The translations under genes were made by a program, and so were the position numbers. A stretch of 64,000 bases of DNA from Oscillospiraceae bacterium (GTDB taxonomy: Bacteria > Bacillota > Clostridia > Oscillospirales > Oscillospiraceae): assembly GCA_016293865.1 (NCBI GenBank), contig JAEDDG010000005.1, forward strand, positions 1 to 64,000. The letters run 5' to 3'. Of this stretch, positions 58,911-64,000 are shown piece after piece (position 1 is the first letter of the stretch; the number at the start of each line of letters is the position of its first letter). Below the pieces are notes generated by a model that saw only the letters and a program-made list of their open reading frames with translations, searched no databases and was not told where the DNA came from.

Positions 58911-59534
58911 TCATTTCATATGAAGCTGCGCCAGATAACGTCCGATATCGAAATCCTCCGTCTGCGCGTCCTTTCTCAGGTACAGCGGATGATGGGGATG
59001 TCCCTTGACGGAAACCGGCCCCGCCTTGACCCAGCGTGCGCCGGCCTTCTCCGCAATGGCCGCCATATCCAGCAGGCACTGCTTCAGATAGCCTCTGGTC
59101 TCAACCACGGCGCCCCAGGCCGCCCAGACCACCGGCTGCGTTTCAGACTGCTCCAGCGCCCAGGCAAACGCCCGCATATTTTCCCGGTGCAGCCGGACAT
59201 TCAGCGCCGGATCCATATCCTTTGGCCGTGTGGCCCGCTGCGCATAGACATTAAACATCAGCCAGCTGTCGAACCCGTTGCCCGCGGCAATGCGGGACAC
59301 CGATTTCAGCGTATTGTCCAGATCCCCCGGTGCAGCCGTGGACGGGTTCAGCCCGGCGCAGATCAGCGGCCGCCGGCCCTTCGTGCCCAGAATGTACCGG
59401 TATTCACCGTATGTATCCGGGATGTAATACCATGCGTCCCGGTCAAAGCCGCCGGCGTGCTGCCCGTATTCTTCCAGCGCCCGGTCAAAAGGCAGAATGT
59501 CCAGCGCCGCTGTCGGTGCTGTCGGAATGTGCAT
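58911..59534 (-). CDS. DUF1643 domain-containing protein
   Basis: A 207-residue protein with the DUF1643 core: YRYILGTKGRRPLICAGLNPSTAAPGDLDNTLKSVSRIAAGNGFDSWLMFN. Function unknown. Its ATG overlaps the stop codon of the upstream amidohydrolase (TAATG), so it is translationally coupled. Twelve bases separate it from the acetate-kinase-like gene. Confidence 0.88.
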   Translation of the reverse strand: MHIPTAPTAALDILPFDRALEEYGQHAGGFDRDAWYYIPDTYGEYRYILGTKGRRPLICAGLNPSTAAPGDLDNTLKSVSRIAAGNGFDSWLMFNVYAQRATRPKDMDPALNVRLHRENMRAFAWALEQSETQPVVWAAWGAVVETRGYLKQCLLDMAAIAEKAGARWVKAGPVSVKGHPHHPLYLRKDAQTEDFDIGRYLAQLHMK

Positions 59535-60355
59535 TATTCTTCCCCGCTCTCCATGCCCAGCAGCCGCCGGGCGTTTTTCTCCAGAATCAATTCCATTTCC
59601 GCCGGATCCAGCTTCAGTTCCCCCAGCGCGGCCAGTGCATGGCCCTGATCCTCCCACGGGGAATCGCTGGCGAAGAGAATTTTATCCGGCCCGTGGGCAC
59701 GGATGATTCTCCGGTACTGCTCCGGCCCGATATAGCCGCCGATCACGCCTGTGTCCATATAAACCGGCGTCCCCACCAGATATTTCTCCACATCGTCCCA
59801 CATATAAAAGCCGCCCAGGTGCGCCGCGATCAGATTGCCGCCGTCCAGAACGCGCAGCGCGTTGAGAAGCCGCTGCGGCGTGCAGTGCACCGGCGGCGCA
59901 ATGCAGGCGTCCTCACCTGCGTGCAGCGTCACCAGAAGGCCCAGCTTTTCCGCCTTTTTCAGAACGCGCAGCGCTTCCGGGCTGTCAATATAAAACTGCT
60001 GAAATTCCGGGTGCAGCTTGATTCCGCGAAAGCCGCCGGCGGCGATCTCCTCCAGAACCGGCTCCCAGTCCGGCTGCAGGGGATGAATCCCGGCAAAGGA
60101 CAAAATCCCGTTTCCCGTCACCTCCCGGGCAAAGCGGTTAATGGTCGCATGCTGCGCCGTCGTGGTGGCGACCGGCAGAACAACGCTCAGGTCAATCCCG
60201 TTTTCCGCCATAGACCGGCGCAGGCCGCCGGCCGTTCCGTCTGTAAAAACATCCAGCGTCTCGCCCCGGTGGCTTCTGATGTCCTCCTGCATGACTGCCA
60301 GCGCCCGGGGCGCAAGTCTGTCCGGGAATAAATGCGTATGAAAATCAATGACCAT
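59534..60355 (-). CDS. Amidohydrolase-family (amidohydrolase_2) protein
   Basis: A 273-residue TIM-barrel metal hydrolase or decarboxylase. Metal ligands: VIDFHTHLFPD (HxH), GIKLHPEFQQF, VTLHAGEDA, IAAHLGGF and FASDSPWED (Asp). Related proteins include hydrolases and gamma-resorcylate-type decarboxylases. It is 18 bases after an M20 peptidase gene. Substrate unknown. Confidence 0.88.
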   Translation of the reverse strand: MVIDFHTHLFPDRLAPRALAVMQEDIRSHRGETLDVFTDGTAGGLRRSMAENGIDLSVVLPVATTTAQHATINRFAREVTGNGILSFAGIHPLQPDWEPVLEEIAAGGFRGIKLHPEFQQFYIDSPEALRVLKKAEKLGLLVTLHAGEDACIAPPVHCTPQRLLNALRVLDGGNLIAAHLGGFYMWDDVEKYLVGTPVYMDTGVIGGYIGPEQYRRIIRAHGPDKILFASDSPWEDQGHALAALGELKLDPAEMELILEKNARRLLGMESGEE

Positions 60356-60373
60356 TCTCTCTGTAAAATCTCC

Positions 60374-61546
60374 TTATCCAAGCGCGGCATCGTCAAAGTT
60401 CAGCAGCACGGCGGCCAGCCGGCCTGCTCCCGCCGCCAGCGAAGGAATATATGCCCGTTCCCGTACGGAATGGGTGTCTGAGCCTTCAACGCCCATGGCG
60501 TCCACCGTGGGCACGCCTGCGGCGGAAACCTCCGCCGCGTCGGATCCGCCGTAACGGGGTTCCCCCTCTGCCTCCGGCATACCGCAGGCTGTGAAAATTG
60601 CATTCATGTGCGTCAGAAGACGGCGGCTCGCATCTGTATACTCCATAGGGATCCGGCAGCTGAGCTCTGTCACCGCGCAGGTTGTCCCCGGCAGTGCGTC
60701 CGTCCGTATGATTTCGTCCACCCTCCGCCGGGCCCACGCCTGCTGCTCCGCCGTAAAATACCGGAGATCCGCCAAAACCGTGCAGTGCTCCGGCACGCTG
60801 TTGATTGCTGTTCCGCCGCTGACCACGCCGCATGTACAGGTCACGCCGCCTTCGTCCTTCAGCTTTTCAAGCTCAAGGATGATCCGCGCCGCCTCTGTCA
60901 CGGCGCTTGCGCCACGGCAGCACCAGGCCGCATGGGCGCCGCGCCCGCTGATGTCCAGCTGCAGATGTACGATTCCCTTCCGGCAGACCGTCACCGTGCC
61001 GCGTTTGGCCGGCTCCAGATTGAAAAACGCCGCACATTCCCGCGCCCGGCGGCAGATATAGTCGATGCTCCTGCGTCCGCACTGGACGCTCCCGTTTTCC
61101 TCATCGCTCTGCAGAAGCAGCCGGACAGGCCTGCGGTTAAAGCCGGCAGCAGCCAGCGCGTCCATAGCCAGCATGCCCAGGACAATGCCGCCCTTATCGT
61201 CGGCTGTGCCGGGTCCCCAGAGCCAGTCGCCCTCCGTCCGCACCGGATCCGGTCCGAAGGCTCCCGGCGCGTGGACCGTATCCATATGGCCGGACAGTGC
61301 CGCCGGCCGCCCCGGCGCATCCGGACACAGGGTCAGACACCAGCAGTCACCGGAATTCTCCACCGGAAAACGCTCAGTCTGCCAGCCGAGCCGGGCAGCC
61401 CAGCCGGCAAGCGTCTCTCCGACCTGATCCACCGCTTCCTTTGACCAGGTGGGGCTTTCAATGGCGCAGATCCGCTCCCACAGCCGGATGTACGCGCCGC
61501 AGCGCGCATCGACTGCTTTTAAAACCGTCTGCAGCTTCTCTTTCAT
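60374..61546 (-). CDS. M20-family metallopeptidase
   Basis: A 390-residue zinc peptidase/deacylase. Metal sites are LSGHMDTVHAPGAFG, GPGTADDKGGIVLGML and LLQSDEENGS (catalytic Glu); the dimerisation insert (SGRGAHAAWCCRGASAVTEAARIILEL) is present, and the final His appears in VEGSDTHSVRERAYIP. Similar to ArgE/DapE/CPG2 types. ATG 61546 is used; a GTG at 61564 overlaps the upstream gene. It lies 14 bases after the PanE-like gene. Confidence 0.9.
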   Translation of the reverse strand: MKEKLQTVLKAVDARCGAYIRLWERICAIESPTWSKEAVDQVGETLAGWAARLGWQTERFPVENSGDCWCLTLCPDAPGRPAALSGHMDTVHAPGAFGPDPVRTEGDWLWGPGTADDKGGIVLGMLAMDALAAAGFNRRPVRLLLQSDEENGSVQCGRRSIDYICRRARECAAFFNLEPAKRGTVTVCRKGIVHLQLDISGRGAHAAWCCRGASAVTEAARIILELEKLKDEGGVTCTCGVVSGGTAINSVPEHCTVLADLRYFTAEQQAWARRRVDEIIRTDALPGTTCAVTELSCRIPMEYTDASRRLLTHMNAIFTACGMPEAEGEPRYGGSDAAEVSAAGVPTVDAMGVEGSDTHSVRERAYIPSLAAGAGRLAAVLLNFDDAALG

Positions 61547-61560
61547 GCACCGATCCGCCC

Positions 61561-62499
61561 TCACAGCTCAAACACGCCCTCATTTTTCTCTTCCAGGATA
61601 TGGATGCACCACAAAAACATCTGGGCAATCGGCGTCGGCACGCCCACCTGCTGGCCCAGCTCCACCAGCCGTCCGGCAAACATATCCACCTCTGTCCTGC
61701 GGCCGCAGCGCAGATCCTGCAGCGTTGACGGCACGCTCTCCGGCGCGAAGCTGCGCACAACGGCATTGTGCTCCTCAATCTCTTTTTCTCCCAGGTCGAT
61801 CCCCAGCCTGTTGGCCACCGCAAACGTCTCCCGCATGGCGGCAATGCGCAGATCATCCGCCTCTTGACTGCGGACAAACAGCACGCAGGGTACATTCAGG
61901 ATCGCGCATGGCAGATTTTCGCCGATATTGCAGGCAAATTTATACCAGATTCCGCGCTTCATGTCTGCTTCCACTTCGGCACGGATTCCGGTCCGGTCAC
62001 ACAGCGCCTGAATGGCCTGTACACGGGGCGAATACGCGCCTGGCGTATTGACAGCCTCGCCGAAAAACATCCGGCCGCTCGTATAAAAATGTGCCGCGCC
62101 GTCTTTGTATGAGCCGGAAAGCCGCATATAGGAATACAGCACATGCTGCCAGCCGTAAACGGCGGCCACGCGCTCCTCACTGTCCACACCGTTCAGGACG
62201 CTGAGAATCTGCGTCTGCGGCCCGACAAAATTCCCGATCTGCCGGATCGCCTCGTCCAGAGAATACTCCTTGACCGCAATAATGATCAGATCCGCAGGCG
62301 CGCCGGTCTGCGCCGGGTCGATCACATCCAGGTCAAAATGCTCGTCATTAATGGTAATGCCGCCGGCCTCCAGCCGCTTTTTCCGTGCACCTTCGGCGAT
62401 CACCTTAAATTCACATTCCTGATCCTGAAGCAGATAATATGCAAAGCTTGCGCCGATGGCGCCCAGCCCGATCAGGTATACACGTTTAATCTCGTACAT
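61561..62499 (-). CDS. Ketopantoate reductase family (PanE/ApbA-like) protein
   Basis: A 312-residue NADP-dependent reductase. Rossmann motif VYLIGLGAIGASFAYYLL, VKEYSLDEAI (catalytic Lys region), LNGVDSEE and the C-terminal KFACNIGENLPCAIL block define the family. True PanE needs panBCD, none of which are here, so the substrate may be another 2-keto acid; the neighbours are an M20 peptidase and an LMW phosphatase. Confidence 0.88.
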   Translation of the reverse strand: MYEIKRVYLIGLGAIGASFAYYLLQDQECEFKVIAEGARKKRLEAGGITINDEHFDLDVIDPAQTGAPADLIIIAVKEYSLDEAIRQIGNFVGPQTQILSVLNGVDSEERVAAVYGWQHVLYSYMRLSGSYKDGAAHFYTSGRMFFGEAVNTPGAYSPRVQAIQALCDRTGIRAEVEADMKRGIWYKFACNIGENLPCAILNVPCVLFVRSQEADDLRIAAMRETFAVANRLGIDLGEKEIEEHNAVVRSFAPESVPSTLQDLRCGRRTEVDMFAGRLVELGQQVGVPTPIAQMFLWCIHILEEKNEGVFEL

Positions 62500-62535
62500 C
62501 GAATCACCCTTATCTCTGAACTTGATTTCATCCGC

Positions 62536-62997
62536 TCATTTCCGCACGCCCTGCAGCCTGGTCAGAAGGCCCCGGCAGCCCTCCGTCACATCCCGCCAGG
62601 TCTCCTCAAAATCCCCTGTATACCACGGGTCTGCCACATCGCCCGGCCGGTCTGTGTAGTCCAGCAGCAGGGAGATCTTCCCCTGCGGGTCGCCGCCGAA
62701 AAACCGGCGCATATTGCGCAGGTTCAGCGCATCCATGCCGATCAGCAGATCATAGCGGTCGTAGTCCGCCCGGGTGATCTGCCGCGCAGTTTTTCCGGCG
62801 CAGCTGATGCCGTGCGCAGCCAGTACCCGCCGCGCCGGCGGATAAACCGGATTTCCCAGTTCTTCCGTACTTGTCGCAGCAGAAGCAATTTCAAACTGCT
62901 GCTCCGCGCCTTCCCTGCGCACCAGCTCTTTCATATAAAACTCTGCCATGGGGCTGCGGCAGATATTGCCGTGGCAAACGAACAGAATCCGTATCAC
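62536..62997 (-). CDS. Low molecular weight protein tyrosine phosphatase
   Basis: A 153-residue LMW-PTP. The phosphate loop VCHGNICRSPMAE starts at Cys8 and the general acid lies in DYTDRPGDVADPWYTGDF. It hydrolyses phosphotyrosine or phosphoarginine; in Firmicutes the related YwlE removes phosphoarginine made by McsB, notable as mcsB is missing from the clpC operon. Start is GTG 62997 with AGGAGG seven bases upstream. First gene of the leftward six-gene run; a -10-like TATACT is at 63023-63028. Confidence 0.93.
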   Translation of the reverse strand: MIRILFVCHGNICRSPMAEFYMKELVRREGAEQQFEIASAATSTEELGNPVYPPARRVLAAHGISCAGKTARQITRADYDRYDLLIGMDALNLRNMRRFFGGDPQGKISLLLDYTDRPGDVADPWYTGDFEETWRDVTEGCRGLLTRLQGVRK

Positions 62998-63118
62998 TGC
63001 CTGTCCTCCTGAATTTTTTATCAGTATAACACGAATCCACCCGCTGCGTCGAGTACCCCGGCGGCAGTTTTTGGCCGCCGGCGATTGTCCGCCGGGCCGG
63101 TGCGGCCAGGCGTTTCTG

Positions 63119-63147
63119 TTGTTCTTTTTCGGTTTTCGTGCTATAGT
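63119..63147 (+). promoter_or_regulatory. Promoter of GNAT gene
   Basis: TTGTTC (63119-63124) and TATAGT (63142-63147), 17 bases apart. Confidence 0.6.
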
Positions 63148-63179
63148 GTCCGTAAACAAGGCTGACAGGAGGTCACAAT

Positions 63180-63866
63180 ATGGGAAAATCCTTTGAACAA
63201 ATCGGCATCGACCATTCCCTTCCGTTTATTGCGGTCATCATGGAAAAGGCCGACGCAGGCATCCATCCTGTGTTCAGGCTGCCGGAGGGATTTTCTTTTT
63301 CCTTCTTTCAGCCCGGCGACGAAGAGCGGTGGGCGCGGCTTCAGCTGAGCGTGGAACATGTGGATACACTGCAGCAGGCTGAAGACATCTTCCGGCAGGA
63401 GTTTCTGCTGGACTGCGCCGCCGGAGACAGCTCCGTTTTTACGGACGTCACGCAGGCACCCGGCTATGAGAAGCTGCGCCGCCGGATGCTGTTTGTCACG
63501 GCGCCGGACGGTCAGCTGGCGGGGACCGGCGCACTGTGGACCGGGGATACCTTCGGCAGCCCGCGCCAGCGTCTGCACTGGATCGCCGTCGCACCGGAAT
63601 ACCAGAGCCTGGGTCTGGCAAAGGCCATCGTCTCCCGGCTTCTGGACCTCTGTGCGGAGCTGGGCCACAGCTATGTCTACCTGACCACTCAGACCTGGAG
63701 CTACAGGGCTGCCGGAATCTACGCCCGCTTTGGCTTCAGCCCGTATATGGGGGAAAAGCCCGTCAACTGGCCCTTTGTCTGCGCGCTGCCGCTGCCGGAT
63801 TTTGACGCAGAAAATCACAAGGCCTGGGAATTGATCGGCCAAAAGCTGGCCGCATACAGGAAGTAA
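63180..63866 (+). CDS. GNAT-family N-acetyltransferase
   Basis: A 228-residue acetyltransferase. The GNAT domain is in the C-terminal half: LHWIAVAPEYQSLGLAKAIVSRLL contains the acetyl-CoA motif A (variant of Q/RxxGxG/A), and AAGIYARFGFSPY is motif B. The N-terminal 100 residues are less typical. Substrate unknown. AGGAGG lies upstream of the ATG. A partial regulator gene follows after four bases. Confidence 0.85.
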   Translation: MGKSFEQIGIDHSLPFIAVIMEKADAGIHPVFRLPEGFSFSFFQPGDEERWARLQLSVEHVDTLQQAEDIFRQEFLLDCAAGDSSVFTDVTQAPGYEKLRRRMLFVTAPDGQLAGTGALWTGDTFGSPRQRLHWIAVAPEYQSLGLAKAIVSRLLDLCAELGHSYVYLTTQTWSYRAAGIYARFGFSPYMGEKPVNWPFVCALPLPDFDAENHKAWELIGQKLAAYRK

Positions 63867-63870
63867 CCGC

Positions 63871-64000
63871 ATGACAAGCAAACGCACGGCATTCTTCCGG
63901 CAGGTCCGGATTGAAAACTGCCTGTTCACAGTAACGATTGATTATAATTTTTCCGCATCCTCGCCGGCGCCCACGCGCATGCACAACCACGCCGCCTATG
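63871..64000 (+). CDS. Partial AraC-like/cupin N-terminus, cut by window edge
   Basis: Forty-three codons are visible and remain open to the window end. The N-terminus finishes with PTRMHNHAAY, typical of the start of the cupin sensor of AraC-family regulators (HxH in HNHAxYE). The ATG is four bases after the GNAT stop, implying an operon. The DNA-binding part would lie outside the window, so the AraC label is an inference. Confidence 0.5.
   Translation, partial: MTSKRTAFFRQVRIENCLFTVTIDYNFSASSPAPTRMHNHAAY

Noticed and set aside
1..64000. CRISPR arrays, insertion sequences, prophage or conjugative genes
   Set aside because: No regularly spaced repeats, transposase, integrase, or phage structural proteins were found; direct repeats present are promoter operators or terminator palindromes.

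Overview
The window comes from a spore-forming, GC-rich Firmicute, most likely a gut Clostridium-class bacterium (Oscillospirales-like; this placement is inference). The pointers are spoIIP with a sigma-E-like promoter, a Spo0A-type DNA-binding protein, the ctsR-mcsA-clpC stress operon with tandem CtsR boxes, RNase J, SLH-anchored surface proteins and a clostridial 2[4Fe-4S] ferredoxin. Nearly all sequence is chromosomal housekeeping or carbohydrate/amino-acid metabolism. I see no insertion sequences, phage genes, CRISPR arrays or rRNA; the only tRNA is a truncated tRNA-Met at the left edge.

Layout. 1-3.4 kb: partial tRNA-Met, a small TSCPD operon, a NahK-like sugar kinase and spoIIP. 3.45-3.68 kb: a dense cluster of hairpins including a duplicated palindrome. 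3.7-7.25 kb: ctsR-mcsA-clpC without mcsB. 7.6-12.5 kb: ferredoxin, tRNA/rRNA methyltransferases, a GyrI-like protein, a flippase-like membrane protein, and an XRE regulator overlapping a receiver-less Spo0A_C protein. 12.6-16.4 kb: rpe-recR-rnj-arsC-like operon, transcribed back-to-back with an xpaC-telA-helical protein-TPM operon (16.5-19.9 kb) whose last protein carries collagen-like triplets. 20-22.8 kb: argG-argH behind ARG-box-like sites. 22.9-28.6 kb: SASA esterase, DNA glycosylase, guaB and an SLH polysaccharide deacetylase. 28.7-32.3 kb: symporter-paaK-ACT operon preceded by a Tyr/Phe-rich leader peptide and attenuator. 32.4-38.6 kb: two tandem ceramidase-like proteins, gdhA, a GDSL hydrolase and a lactonase-like MBL protein. 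38.9-43.4 kb: a 1511-residue SLH-anchored sialidase/BNR surface protein. 43.5-51.1 kb: ferredoxin-type aldo/keto reductase, FGGY kinase, YjbQ and TIM homologues facing an aldolase-DeoR-NagA operon across a shared regulatory region. 51.3-54.1 kb: trkA-trkH. 54.2-64 kb: AlaX, nucleotidyltransferase plus NahK pair, a six-gene LMW-PTP/PanE-like/M20/amidohydrolase/DUF1643/acetate-kinase-like run, a GNAT and a partial AraC-like gene.

How it fits together. Surface SLH proteins, a SASA esterase, NahK kinases with a nucleotidyltransferase, a NagA-type deacetylase and an NAL/DHDPS-type aldolase suggest use of host or dietary glycans. The paaK, gdhA and Tyr/Phe-attenuated transporter genes suggest amino-acid, including aromatic, fermentation. 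The two most interesting items are the apparent aromatic-amino-acid transcription attenuator (32073-32314) and the divergent TIM/YjbQ versus aldolase/DeoR/NagA locus (43.5-51.1 kb), which may encode an undescribed sugar pathway.
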